Positions 9,945 to 21,843 of a stretch of 64,000 nt of DNA are shown here, piece after piece (within the stretch, counting starts at the first letter, position 1; every line of letters starts with the position of its first letter). The stretch comes from Albugo candida (taxonomy: Eukaryota > Oomycota > Peronosporomycetes > Albuginales > Albuginaceae). The stretch spans positions 558,001-622,000 of the forward strand of contig CAJNAR010000168.1 of the NCBI GenBank assembly GCA_905220665.1, read 5' to 3'. A model generated the notes under the pieces. That model searched no databases. It worked only from the letters and a program-made list of their open reading frames with translations, and was not told where the DNA came from. Both the position numbers and the translations under genes were made by a program.

Positions 9945-12050
9945 TCACGCCACCCCGAACTCGTGCTGTATTAGCTCCATCCACACCTCACGAGCCCTTT
10001 TCTGACTCGAAGTTTGCTTCTCTGATAGATTATCGAGCTCAAAAAGAGGATCTAGTGGTTGTATCTCCGACAGCGATTGTATAAATGCTTGCTGATGATC
10101 TAATTCGTGGTGTTGAAGTTCAGTCACGGTAGAGCTCAACATTTCGTGGCGAATTTCAGCCATAAGCCGACGTCCCCGCTCGGAGAAATTATACTTTTCT
10201 TCAGGCACAGCCATATCCATGTGCGTATCGATCGTTTTGTAACAGCAATCATTAACAAGCTGCCGAATCGCATACCTTTCCATCAAAGTCCTCTCTGTGG
10301 CGGTTTTAGTATCCAACTTTTGGGGTTCATCGATATCTACCTTTTTGATAACTGAAATCTCCCCACTCAAGTCCGAATCGGCTTGAACGCTCTTCACGAT
10401 ACTTTCATGTGATTCCTTCAAAATTGGACCATTCCGTTGCTCCAATCGAATTTCTTTGTGTTGTTCCCATAACTTGATGAAATGTAATGCATTCAGACGT
10501 TTTCTATTCGCGTTTAAAAAAGCTTCGGTCCACGCAATGCAATCTAATTGTCGTTCAACTTCTAATGACGCGCTGCGAAGAACCATTTTCTTTTCAGTAG
10601 TCGCTTGTTCGAGCGCCTCAAGTGCATTTTGACATTGTTGACGAATCTGACGCTCCACGTTTTCATGATTCTCTGAGACATGTTGCTGTTGTACCTGAAG
10701 TTTTTCTTTTCGGTTGTGTAAACTTTCCTGAAATGTATCTAGAAGTGTGTCGGGTCGGAACGATTCCAAAAGTTCGTTTTCATATGCATTCGTTACACTA
10801 ACCAATCGATGCGTTCCATTCTCACCGGCTGAGTGATCGCCAAACATTTTACACTGCACACAGAGTGATGTATTACATATTGTGCAAAAAAAGTCCATCA
10901 TTGTGTCCGAGTGTTCCTTGCACGGTATTGTCACAGTCGAAAAGCCTTTTTCGATCTGACTGAATACAAAATGTTTAATCGCATCCAGTGACTGACCCGG
11001 GTCGGGTTGAGACGAATTGGGTGGGAGACTGACTCGTGTGTGATCGCGTACGACTTTGTTGGCAGAATGAACGCTTTGATCACATTTGACACAAAGGACG
11101 GCGTTACACGACTTGCATCGAACCGTTGCTGATTCGATCTCGCAAAGTACGCATTTGGATGCGCCATGAGCTGAGCGTCTCGCTCGAAGTTGACATCGCA
11201 CGACGCATTTTGGGACGATCTGATTCGGATGAGTGAGGATGTATCGATGAGAATACAAAGGCTGGCTCGATAAAACAGCATTCGGGTTGTTGCTGTTGAT
11301 TTTGGACGTCAAATGAAAGCTATGGTATCCATCCGGAAGTATCATATCCGAGCTCTGAGAGTCAATCGTATACGAATGCCCAACAATAATACGAAACAAA
11401 ACGGCGTAAACACCATCCATTGTTGTTGATTGTGGTAAAGTCAGTTTTCCAACGCACATCGGTGTTGCATTTTGCGCAAGTGCGGTCGAAAGTTCGAGTG
11501 GATTTTCAGATAACGTGTCAATATCATCGATAAGAATCCAGGAATCGAGTGTGAGCAAGTCCGAGACGCTATTGTCCACATTTGGAGACGGTAATTTCCA
11601 GGCAGTAAATTCGTTCAAGTCGTATTCTTCAAGAGCGCACTATCGGTACACAATGTTGAAAGTAAATTACCGAGACGGTATGGTCGCACCTGTAACAGAT
11701 ATTTGATGCGATAAAACTCTGGGGACGTTTTAGGTATGGTTGGAAATGGAAGCTTTCGCGCTAGTGAAATACGTATAAGTAAACGTTCTTGTGTATACCG
11801 TGTGCCAAATACCTTCCAACTTATCTTGCGTACACGTTTCCATTGATGAAATATCACCTTTTTCTGAACAAGAAGTGCGAGGCTGACGTGTCACTTGTTC
11901 CTTAGCAGTGAATCGCTCCGAATTCGTTCTACTTTGTTGTTTCGATTGCAATTGCATCAATCTATCCTCATTTTCCTTACGCTTCAAAAACATTCGCATT
12001 CTCTGCAATGAAGCATCGTGTTGACTCTCCTTTGTTTTATCGCCTTCCAT
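9945..12050 (-). CDS. TRIM-like protein with two B-box zinc fingers and coiled coil, 3 exons
   Basis: Exons 12050-11813, 11760-11671 and 11626-9945 (introns 52 and 44 nt) join in frame to 669 residues. The first 70 residues are a charged coiled-coil-like helix (LKRKENEDRLMQLQSKQQ). Mid-protein there are two B-box-type zinc fingers: CVLCEIESATVRCKSC...CDQSVH, and PCKEHSDTMMDFFCTIC...GDHSAG...H. A long heptad-rich region follows (LHNRKEKLQVQQQ to LWEQHKEIRLEQ). This is B-box plus coiled-coil order as in TRIM proteins, but no RING finger is visible before the B-boxes, so E3 ligase activity should not be assumed. The start codon is 71 bp from the divergently transcribed SNRNP35 start, so the two probably share a promoter. 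Confidence 0.8.
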
Positions 12051-12121
12051 TCCGAGTGTCCTTTCAAGATCTGAGAGAATTTCTATTAAGTGAACCCTTC
12101 ATTCAATAAAGTCACGACACA
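12051..12121. promoter_or_regulatory. 71-bp divergent promoter between the B-box gene and SNRNP35
   Basis: The two start codons face away from each other with 71 bp between them, so the sequence must hold both 5' untranslated regions and core promoter elements. I see no TATA box. No motif is assigned. Confidence 0.5.
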
Positions 12122-12826
12122 ATGAGTGAAAATGGCACTTCGACCACACGAAAAAATACGTCAAAAACAGTGAAATTTTCGCAAACTTTTTCGTCTCATT
12201 CGAATTCGAATTCAAAAGATCCGAAGAATCGCTTTTTTTTACAAAAAGCGCGATGGGGAAGCGTTTCCCACCGCCATACCGATCCAGAAGTATGGTATGC
12301 AAGCGAGTACGATCCATTGCGGATGGGAAGTATTGATGGTACAGGCGACATCCTCCATGACAAAGCCCTTCTTCGTGCTTCTAAACACCATTTCGATCCG
12401 AATTTAGACGCAACTATCAAAAGTGATCCAAAGAAAACACTTTTTGTTGGTCGTATTCACTTGCAAACGAGTCAAGAATCCGTGCGCCAATTTTTCGCAT
12501 CGTACGGTCCAATTGCTCATATTCGTCTTGTTCGAGACATCGTAACAAAAGTTTCCAAAGGGTATGCTTTTGTGGAGTATCATCATCGATGTGACTTTGA
12601 GCGAGCATTAGAAGATGCACATCATCGGCTTTTGGATGGACGAAAGCTTCTGGTTGATTATGAACGAAGTCGTCTAATGCCGGGATGGAAGCCAAGACGT
12701 TTGGGTGGAGGTCTTGGTGGAAGGAAAGAATCTGGACAATTGCGTTTTGGAGGTCGAGAGTATCCATTTAAAAGACCGTATTTCCGAGCTGGACGCAAAG
12801 GGTTTTTGTGCATTGATTCCAATTGA
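12122..12826 (+). CDS. SNRNP35: U11/U12 small nuclear ribonucleoprotein 35 kDa protein
   Basis: Intact frame of 234 residues from the ATG at 12122. It has one RRM (about residues 101-180) with RNP2 'KTLFVGRIHL' and RNP1 'KGYAFVEYHH', preceded by an 'HFDPNLDATIKSDP' lead-in. It is followed directly by the diagnostic tail PRRLGGGLGGRKESGQLRFGGR, almost identical in pattern to the human and plant U11/U12-35K proteins. That protein is the U1-70K analogue of the minor spliceosome and helps recognise U12-type 5' splice sites in the nucleus. The N-terminal 60 residues are polar and poorly conserved. The basic Arg/Asp tail seen in some orthologues is missing; the protein ends soon after a basic patch. 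Confidence 0.93.
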   Translation: MSENGTSTTRKNTSKTVKFSQTFSSHSNSNSKDPKNRFFLQKARWGSVSHRHTDPEVWYASEYDPLRMGSIDGTGDILHDKALLRASKHHFDPNLDATIKSDPKKTLFVGRIHLQTSQESVRQFFASYGPIAHIRLVRDIVTKVSKGYAFVEYHHRCDFERALEDAHHRLLDGRKLLVDYERSRLMPGWKPRRLGGGLGGRKESGQLRFGGREYPFKRPYFRAGRKGFLCIDSN

Positions 12827-12830
12827 CTAT

Positions 12831-15800
12831 TCAATTGTCCAATAAACTGTTTTGACGAGTGACGAATTCAATTTCATTTTTGATGCTTTTGGTTGAATCG
12901 ATACGCCACTCTTTGTCGGAATGACACTTTGCCCCCATAATCGAGCGACGATCCAATATTTTCGTGTGGAGAGAGTCGAGTTCGGCTTCGAGTTGTAATT
13001 CCCGTGCGACACTTTCACTTAACAGCTGTTCGAGATACTTGATGCGACTTTGATCGGGTGCCATTTGCAATGCTTCACGGATATTACGACCTTGTGAGCG
13101 CTGTCGAGTCCGTTCTTCCGCTCCACGACGATATCGTTCGACCATTGTGTTGTCGAAATCGGGTAAATCCATGATTATGGACGCAGAAGGCGCTTCTTCG
13201 GGTGAGTCTGGTGCATCACTTGGTTGATCAACGTTGATGGACTCGGCTCGATTATCCACAGAGGCGGATGCGTCATCGTCGCTCATGTCCGAACAGTCTG
13301 AAAATACTGATTTGGCTCGATATTCGTCATAATCGTGTATTCCTTCGACTTCTAATCGCATGGCGGATTCTTCAGTGTCCAAGTCTTCGTTGTATGGATT
13401 CCCGCCTTCACTCACATTGGAAACCTGATCGGCTCCACATTCGCTGTTAAGAGCGTCTTCTCCTGGCACTACCATCTCCATGAATTCCACGTAATCAGGA
13501 TGACTTTCAGGATCCCAGCGAAAGTACATTGCGTCCCACAAGACCACGCGTTTGAGATTCGCACGAGGATAGAGGACTCGATTGGTGTGTTTGTACATTG
13601 GATTAAGAAATGGCATGGAGCATTCCAACACAGGCGTCCAGACAGATTCGGTTCGTTCCCAAATCTTTTCGAAAATACGCTCTCGCTCGGAATTGTACAA
13701 GAATGTTCCATAAAGCCCTGAAATGAGAGCATCCGCGATATGCAATAAGAACTTTTCGTTGAATTCAAAGCAAGTGGGAAATTGTCGTGCCATTTGCCAC
13801 ACACAATCCAAAAATTGGAGCATGACTGGTGATCTCTCATTCGGTTGATCTGTAATGTCCTTCCCGACACCGATTCGATCTGCAAACTTGTGGCCAAATG
13901 AACACCACTCTTTTTCAATAAGAATTGAAAATCCACGAATTGTACGGTAATACGGATCGAGAATCAGCTGTGCCAAGGCCACAAGCTGCGGTGTCCGATC
14001 CCATCCATCACTGCAGTGCACGAGAACGGATGCGCCAACTTCATGCAAGACTTCAGCCACACGCCTTGCTCCCGATAACACTCTCATTACGTGCTTGAGC
14101 CATCTAGTATCTTAATGCAAAGACGTCAATATTGATTCATGTGAATGCGTGGAGAGGTATGCGTACTTTCGAGACGATTGTGATAGTGTTTGTCTCCATC
14201 TTCGATACTGCTGGGACTTACGAGCACTACACAACGGATCATAAGAAATGGAGGACATTTCGTTTCTGTGAATACATACATTTAAGTGCATCGAGTGAAT
14301 CGCGCATTTTGTGTATATTTGCAATGCCAAGGAATTCCACTGTCGCGTTATCGTAATGCTGTGAGTTTTCCACTCCTACAGAGACGAATAAGTCTTTATA
14401 AGAGGATACTAAATCAGATTCCATACCTTTCCCTTTAAGTCGATTCCCTTTTGTGGCTATTGGCTTTCGAGCGTCGAGGATATGTAATGGAGGTGAGATG
14501 CCAGCGCTATTGGCGTTTGCAGAATCGCGATATGCTTTCAGTAAGATCCGATCGGATTCGGAACGATTACCAGCCATTCCATAGTTTGGTTGACTGGATC
14601 GTGCGAGCACACTTTTGTTGACAGGATGTCGCCATACAACCACAGGTAATCGGGCTCTGGAACGGAAGCGTGCGGACTGAACTAGCTCATCTTCCGACAT
14701 TTTCGACGGCACAACCATTAATTGTGGATATGTTGGACTAAATCGAAACTTGGAGTTCTTCAGTAAGCGCCATGTGATGATTTCTCTACTGTCCGATGAT
14801 ACACTATTTTGTTGTCTGAGACTGGAAGATCCTTGATGACGAAGAAATCCCAGTCGTTGGTATTCTGTCACTGGAGAATACACGAGCCATCCATCTTCTC
14901 TTCGACTTATTCCACTCTTGCGGTGTTTTGACTTTTCCGCATGATAATCAAAAGCAAACAACGAATTGATCTGTGTCGGAGGTTTCATTCGAAGTGTCAG
15001 TAGATTGAGCCATCGGATGTCGGGATTCGATGGTGGCTGATCGTATCCTTTCTTTCGTGAGTAAGCGTCATGCATTGCCAGTCGAATCGTTCGTAAGTCC
15101 TTGCAAGCAATCAATAGCATGAGTCCATCCCTCGTGATCAAATCGATTGCGGCTAGGGGAAGTTCGAATGACCCGAATTTCCATGCAGAATCGTAAGGTG
15201 AAAAGGTAACTCTATAAGTTGTGATTTTTAGTACTCCTTGTACAGCACGGTCGTTTTGTGACATCACCACTAAATTCGTGACTCGTTGAACGTGCTCCAA
15301 TACTGTTTCACCTTCAAATAATGTGATTGGGTCTTTGATCAAAGTTTCTTGCAAGCGTGATCGTATCACACCATCGGATACACCATACGTAGCGGAAACA
15401 CTCGTTACTGAAGCTGGAGATTCCGTCACGCCACACGTATTTCTCTTCAACATTACTTTGCCTTGTTCCAGTACTTCTTGAAATAACTTTCGATCGTCCA
15501 CGCTATAAAAATTGACTTTTCGATTGACTGATGCATTTCCCGTTTGTATTTTCAAATGTAATCCAAATTTCGAGTACGGTTTGGCCGTGATCGCAGCACA
15601 AGAATACGTCTCTCGACTTTCCTGTGGGATCATAAAGCTGAGTATACGAGCTTCGACATCAATCTGAATCTGCATGGAAGCTTTCTTACTCCCAAGCTTC
15701 TCGAACACACTGTCGGCTTTTCGAACTGTGAACGTGAATGGCGACATCATTTCCGTCCGTAATGTGCCAAAAGATGCAACATCCCGTGTGTTGAATCCAA

Positions 15801-16542
15801 AGAGATTGGAATTCCCAGTTGTCAATCCACCTCGATTCTCTAACAAACTCCCGGAATTGCTGTGTTGCATGGTCTGACAAGGTCCTCGATTGCCTGTAAA
15901 ACTACCTGAATCATTTCTGTAATTCGCTACTCGATCCGTTGAATGACTGTCTATCCCATTCACACTGTGCTTCCCATTGTCTCCCAACGCTGAATTGGAT
16001 GCTCGCGTTTCCGTTCGCGGTATTTCCATCGAAAAATTCCCTCCCGCGCTAGTATTTCCCTCATAATTCGTCTTCGATGACTGTACGTGCGACGGAAATA
16101 AAAACGAAGACGACATCGAGCCCTGACCATCATTCATATATCGTGTTAGGAATCCGTCGGATTTGTTGGAAGATTCGAATTCGTATTCATTTTCATCATT
16201 CATACTGTCTTCCGTGCGTTCTTTCCTTGTAATAATATCCGCATCGATTTCCACTTCAAAATCCTCATCTTCGTCTCTATCGTCATCTTCATTCACACTG
16301 GAACTCGACATGAATCCTTTCGACACTTCCGCGCGCTTCTCTTCTTCGCTTGGATCACGTCCGATTAATCGCCACGCTTGTAGTGTGGCTTCCCCTGCTT
16401 GTAAGAGGTTCTGTTCAGCCATCAAAAGCTTGTCGAGAGTTGCACTATCCATTGACATTTGCTGTTGTATGAAAAGAGTGTCCTTAGCGCTCTGCGATTC
16501 CTCTTTTCCGATCGGAGAGGGAGAAGTTGAAGATGACGGCAT
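12831..16542 (-). CDS. Myotubularin-family phosphoinositide 3-phosphatase with GRAM domain, 3 exons
   Basis: Exons 16542-14280, 14226-14167 (60 nt) and 14110-12831 join to 1200 residues; introns are 53 and 56 nt. The small middle exon restores the helix leading to 'NTRWLKHVMRVLSGARR'. Order: acidic, Ser-rich N-terminus (1-260); PH-like stretch (about 270-360); GRAM domain (about 390-490; LFEGETVLEHVQRVTNLVV, GVLKITTYRVTF); then the myotubularin phosphatase core. The catalytic loop VHCSDGWDRTPQL at about residue 806 has intact Cys and Arg, so this should be an active enzyme removing the 3-phosphate from PI3P and PI(3,5)P2 on endosomes. After it come acidic, Ser-rich sequence and a short coiled coil (IKYLEQLLSESVARELQLE). 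Tail-to-tail with SNRNP35, 4 bp apart, so the 3' untranslated regions must overlap. Confidence 0.93.
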
Positions 16543-18557
16543 TTGGATGTTGAACTTGCGGGGAAAGAGTGTTTGTCAGTATGGAGAGTTGAAGATTGGA
16601 TCGGTATTGATCCGCAGTTTATTTTGATTGAAATGCTGTTCGTTTTTGTGCTCAAGTACGTATTGTGGAATGTATGCAAAATGTATGTGACAATTAAGTG
16701 TACAATACGAAGAAATTAGACTTATTGTTATAATTTATTATCTTGATTATTGTCTAATTATAAGACCAGCAAATTGATGGATTATTGCAAATGGTACATG
16801 GTTTGATAGGGTTTTACATTAAGAAAAAGACGCGTTTTAGATGACAAACTAGAACGAAGCTATGTGAGAATTTATTACGATCTGGCTTGATTTGTAGACG
16901 AGTTTGGTTGCTAGTGTTTTCGGCGACACTGAGTGGTTGGTGTTTAACAGGCTCTATCCATCAGAATTAACCACTATGTGCAGCCACATATAGCAGAATC
17001 ACGTATGTGGGCATAACACCTATCATATCTCCCAGACGATAATTCTTTCGTGAGAATACAATGATGAGAATGTCGCACACAGATATATTGATTATCGTAT
17101 TAATAAATACGGTTCGTGGAATTAGGTGCACCCTACACCTGGATTTGTAATGTTATACCTCACTTGCGACCCTCACACTGCATTCTTGAATCTCTTTCGC
17201 ATACCAAAATTCTGATTTATTTGTTGGTATCAGGTAGTTACTATGTTTTGTATATTACAGAGTTTGTCCAGAAGAGGTGTGTCGATACGGTTTCAAAGAT
17301 GCGATCTGTATAATTCGGATAAGGGATTGACAATCACATTGTCCTAGATTTTTACCAGTTTAGGGTGAAGAGAGATGTAAATGTCTCATTCAGAGACAAA
17401 CCTTCAGCGTACTGAAAGTACACATCAAACAGATCTATTAGCCTCTTCTTCTTGATCAAGAGACTTAATATGCTCGATGATAGGACTCAAGGCTGTGTTG
17501 TAAGGCCAGATAGTGCTAGAAGTAGCTTTATAGAATACTTGCGCAGGATCTTATGCTCACCGAAAAGCCTCACGTTTCGGTCTAGGTGAATTATTCAACA
17601 ATGCGTCTATCGCCATAGTATTTACCTATTAAGGACTTTTGGATCCAACTATGTTGCCTCTATGACACAGAGTAATGGCTCTATTTGCTGGCAACCGTCA
17701 GGTCGTATCTGTTGAGCAAAATAGTGTGATACATCTGTTGGTCCCGATTATAAGCCTTACAAAAATTCTCAATTGTATTTCTAATGTCACTTCAACGAAT
17801 TACATCACTTCCTATGTTAAGCAGTGAATTACTGACAGTCAACGACTGCATTCTGCTGCATTTATTATCATAGCAAACATTCCCAAACTTTACACATCCT
17901 GGCAAAACGTAATATCTAATTTCTAAAAAGAGCATTTGCAGTACAGTACAAACATAAAGTTATGGCTTCGTTGTGACAGAATCAACACAGCTGAGAGGGT
18001 AGAAGGCTCGACAATATTCTAATTGAGCTATTCTAAAACTTGTGTTTAGATCGTGGAGCTCTACACAGATATTAGTGTATTACGTTTAATTCTATTTATG
18101 GATGATCAGTTCTAGGACATTAAGTACATTATAAAGTGACACATATGAGACTCGAGCTGGATAACAAATAAGACAAACGTATTGCGGAAAGGTTCTTCTG
18201 ATCAGCAACAAGTCTAATTTGTCGTGCACGTAAATTATTATTCATTCGGCGCGCCCTCAAGTGTGTCTGAGCTGATCGTCTACAGGTAAAACGTATAGTA
18301 TATCGATCAACGTGATGCCCATATCACTATGTAGCACAGAAGCGATCTCATTCGATAGAAAATCTCTATTATAGGTTATGATGATTATTCGACAACTTTG
18401 GTAAGGACGAAGCTCACTTAGCTGAGACAGCATTTCATAAAAGTATCTTATATAACTTCACTGTCGCTTCAATGCAAATTTCTTAAAATATATACCGCAA
18501 ATAATTCGAGAAGAAACTTGCGCGCATATTACGAAAACACGCCGTTTTCTTCGACGA
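16543..18557. other. 2 kb gene-free, AT-rich intergenic stretch
   Basis: Only short open frames without domain signal occur on either strand. I saw no long direct or inverted repeats, tRNA or splice pattern by eye. It is unusually long for this otherwise compact window and may contain decayed transposon sequence associated with the hAT-like gene that follows. Confidence 0.4.
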
Positions 18558-20771
18558 CTAAATACTTTCTTCATACGTTGCTTTGACTGTTGTCGATTGC
18601 ATAACAGCGGAATGAATCGAACTTACGGCTAGAGTCGTATCCAGAGTTGCTGGAACATCCAATTCTGTAATTTCCTGAAAAGGAAACGTGTCTTGTCTTC
18701 GTTTTCCTCCAATAAGCTGTCTTTCGAGTTGCCACGCTCGCTCTAAAGAAGCGTACTTGAACGTCCGACTTCGTTCTCCTGCTGTTGTAGGTGAGCCAAT
18801 TGATCGAGACGTAGCGGCTTCTGTGAAAATAGCACCACTCGGAATGGCTGTAGCCGGAATAGATAAAATATCACGGGCTAGTTTTGCCAAGTTCGGAAAA
18901 CGGGTCTCGTTCGATTTCCACCACAAAAACGGGTCAGACCGTTTATCTCGAATCAATGTAGCGTCAAAGAATCGATCCACTTCATCTCCATCCATGGCGT
19001 AATCCGATATTCCTTCACCAATATCCAACAGTCTGTCAAAAGTCGAGTACGCTGAGCTCGATTCATGTCGTTCCGAGTGAGCGTGAGCTTGGGAATTTGA
19101 AAGTGTGTCATGCACGTTTTTGTGAAGCATTTCGCGTAGAAATTCTTTTTTCTCAGCTTTGTCAATCGATTCATTTGAAAATCGAGGATCGAGGATTTTT
19201 GCTAGCGTGAAAAACGAAGACGCGCTTGTTTGGTACGACTCTACACTCACCTTGACCTTGACACAAGCTGCCTGAATTTTTGTGCACACCTCATCTGAGA
19301 GCTCCATCGCCGAAGATGCTGTGCTATCACACAAACCGATGATCGCTTTGCATACGTTCAAAGACGTACTTAATGAGATGTGTTTCTGGTCACTTTGACA
19401 TGTCGCCATCTGTATGCATTTTTGAAAAAAAGTTGCGGTCCAAAAAAGAAGATCCCATTCAATCTCATCCAAAAGGAACAAATTCATTCCATTGGAAGTA
19501 TCGCCATACAGCGTATTAATCACATCTTTGACTTTGATACTATTAAGTATCATCGCAATGGTCGATCGCCAATGAATTGGTGTGTCCAGATTCGGTAATT
19601 GATACTGATCAGCAATCTGCGGTAACACCATATCACTCGCTTTGTTGGTGAGGTGCTCATGAGTTTCCATCACAGATTGCAACAGAGATAGTAAAGAACG
19701 AAGCTTGAGTATTTCCGGTTCAATTTCTTTTAAACCTGCCAGCATTCCAACATGGATCAAATGTCCCAAGCAAGTGATATTCCAATTGGAAGCAATAGAG
19801 TCTGTTCCAATCAAAACTTTGATTTTCTCGCGTAAGAAACCCATTCCAACGGATGCTTCATCGCACATCGGAAGAACACCACATAACAGGCGATTGGCAA
19901 TTCCCCACTGATTCTGTAGCACATGATACAGCAGATCAGATAGAAAATATGCATTTCTAGTGGTAGGGTACGCTTCCAGTCCAATCTGCATCGTCTTGCA
20001 TTCCCAGTCCGCATTGATCCAGTATATATGAATCCCCATATATTCTTTTTCCGTTCGACCAGACCACGTATCACATGAGAATGCAATACGACCGGTAGTG
20101 GAGCGACTCAGGTACTCTTTCATTCGATGAAATGATGCAAAATATCGACGTTCTACAATTTTTGAAAACATATCGACGGAAGGAAATGTCGGTTTTATAC
20201 CAATCGCAGTGAATATGTCGAGAAAGTTATCACATTGTAACAAAGTTGCGTCTTGACCGTCATGAATCATCCAATCAATCAATGCGCCGTTCAGATTCCT
20301 TAATTTTTGACGTTTTATTCCTCCCACACTCTCAGTCTCAAAACTTACGGACCCATGCGATGTGCCATCTTTTCGATGTTGTGGGCCAATTATCATTTTC
20401 TTATCTGTTAAGTTTGTTTGTGGATTGGAAATATGACGTTTGTGTCGTCGAATCCCTCCTGTTGATTCGGTCAGCGTGGCGGCAATTTCAGCGTGTCGTT
20501 TTGCGTGACGCATCATGGATGATGTTCCATGGCGCGTGCTGAATGTCTTATGGCATAAATTACATTTTGCAGAGTCGATGACTCCATCACGCAATCCAGA
20601 ACTCGAAATTGGTGTAAACGTCTCCCAAACCACACTGGTTAGCTTTTTTTTTCGTACAGGCTCATCGGTATGAAAACTGGTCATTTCATCTGCTTGTTTG
20701 ATGTGCAGCGTTTCTATTGTCTCTAGTTTTGAGACCTCTCCGATTGTAGAAGCCTGCGCTTCTATTTTCAT
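18558..20771 (-). CDS. BED zinc finger / hAT-transposase-like protein, possibly domesticated
   Basis: Uninterrupted 737-residue frame from the ATG at 20771. Near residues 45-95 is a BED-type zinc finger: VWETFTPI then CNLCHKTFSTRHG...MMRHAKRH (C-x2-C and two His). The middle resembles the RNase H-like core of hAT transposases: 'AFSCDTWSGRTEKEYMGIHIYW', 'LLCGVLPMCDEASVG' and 'WNITCLGHLIHVG' sit where autonomous hATs have TDxWTS, xTDNAxN and CxAHxLN. The end has the hATC dimerisation pattern: FLWWKSNETRFPNLAKLARDILSIPAT. The catalytic-type motifs are altered, yet the frame is complete, and I see no clear 8-bp target duplication or terminal inverted repeats nearby. A domesticated, DNA-binding host gene is therefore plausible; a recent element is the alternative. 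Confidence 0.75.
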   Translation of the reverse strand: MKIEAQASTIGEVSKLETIETLHIKQADEMTSFHTDEPVRKKKLTSVVWETFTPISSSGLRDGVIDSAKCNLCHKTFSTRHGTSSMMRHAKRHAEIAATLTESTGGIRRHKRHISNPQTNLTDKKMIIGPQHRKDGTSHGSVSFETESVGGIKRQKLRNLNGALIDWMIHDGQDATLLQCDNFLDIFTAIGIKPTFPSVDMFSKIVERRYFASFHRMKEYLSRSTTGRIAFSCDTWSGRTEKEYMGIHIYWINADWECKTMQIGLEAYPTTRNAYFLSDLLYHVLQNQWGIANRLLCGVLPMCDEASVGMGFLREKIKVLIGTDSIASNWNITCLGHLIHVGMLAGLKEIEPEILKLRSLLSLLQSVMETHEHLTNKASDMVLPQIADQYQLPNLDTPIHWRSTIAMILNSIKVKDVINTLYGDTSNGMNLFLLDEIEWDLLFWTATFFQKCIQMATCQSDQKHISLSTSLNVCKAIIGLCDSTASSAMELSDEVCTKIQAACVKVKVSVESYQTSASSFFTLAKILDPRFSNESIDKAEKKEFLREMLHKNVHDTLSNSQAHAHSERHESSSAYSTFDRLLDIGEGISDYAMDGDEVDRFFDATLIRDKRSDPFLWWKSNETRFPNLAKLARDILSIPATAIPSGAIFTEAATSRSIGSPTTAGERSRTFKYASLERAWQLERQLIGGKRRQDTFPFQEITELDVPATLDTTLAVSSIHSAVMQSTTVKATYEESI

Positions 20772-21011
20772 TCGGTTTATTCCGCTGATAGCTGCTGCTT
20801 GCTACATGGAGGCATACGAGGTGCACTTAGGTCCGGTTCGATTGCAGAGACGGTTTATGAACGTACATGATGAAACCCGCCCGACCCGGCGATAGAATGG
20901 AAAGCAAGCGAAGAATTGGTGAATGTAGCCTACGTCTTAGTGTGAACCGGTTTCGGGTTGGACCGGTTTGAGTGACAACACATGTCGTCATTTTAAGGAT
21001 ATAAATGTAAA

Positions 21012-21681
21012 TTACGAAGACTTTTCCATTAAATGTATGGGTTTCAGTATGGACACTTTGTTTGATTCGACAATGGAACCGTTCATTACCATTTCGTCCA
21101 ATATAAAATGTGCTTTTTCGAGGTTGAACATGATCTGAACAAAGAGTGAATGATATGATAGAAAAACACGGTTTTTTAAAACTCACATCAAGCTCACACT
21201 ATTTGGGTCCAGTCGAGAGTGCAATGTGAACGTAAATGGTTACGATAACGCTAAAAGAATGATAAGACGGATAGACGTACCACACTCTCAAAGTATTTAT
21301 CCATTGTTTCCACTAAGGCATGAATAAACTCCAAAATGCCAAGTTCGTTCTGCTTATTGAATGTGAGTATAACGTTTGATAAGAGATAAATGGTATCCAA
21401 CCTCCGAATCGTCATTCTGTACACCAACTATGAAGAATAACGATGCATATCGACGGTAAATCACTTTGTAACCACGATATTCCACAAAAGAACACTACAG
21501 GAAACGATTAAGTAAAGTATAACAGCATGATATCCACACACACCTGATTCTCATTGCGACTCAAGCACTTTCGTATAATTTCCGCTTCTAACGCGACTCT
21601 CTCTTGAATGGATAAAAAATCGTAATACTGAGCTAGGCGCGTCTGCCCTTGTTTGTTTACCATCAGTACAAACTTTATCAT
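21012..21681 (-). CDS. AP4S1: AP-4 adaptor complex sigma subunit, 5 exons including a 12-nt microexon
   Basis: Exons 21681-21544, 21494-21402, 21349-21281, 21198-21187 and 21134-21012 give 144 residues, exactly the usual length. Introns are 49, 52, 82 and 52 nt. The protein opens [20 protein letters not shown], the signature of the AP-4 sigma chain (AP-1 and AP-2 sigmas differ here). It continues with [42 protein letters not shown] and [16 protein letters not shown]. The conserved CELDIMFNLE segment appears only if a 12-nt exon (TGTGAGCTTGAT, 21187-21198) is included; it is flanked by AG and GTGAGT. The product is the small subunit of the trans-Golgi AP-4 coat. Every exon is too short to stand out as an open frame. 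Confidence 0.93.
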
Positions 21682-21843
21682 TCTAGCTACAATTTAATTT
21701 CGTCACAATCAAAAATCTCTCGATAAATAATGATACCGGTAGCATATCGGTATAATATGTTAGACTGAATCGTACAGCACCCTGTTCTAAAGCGCATTTC
21801 ACCTAAATACTGTCCCCCACACAAAAATAAACAGTTTCTCATA

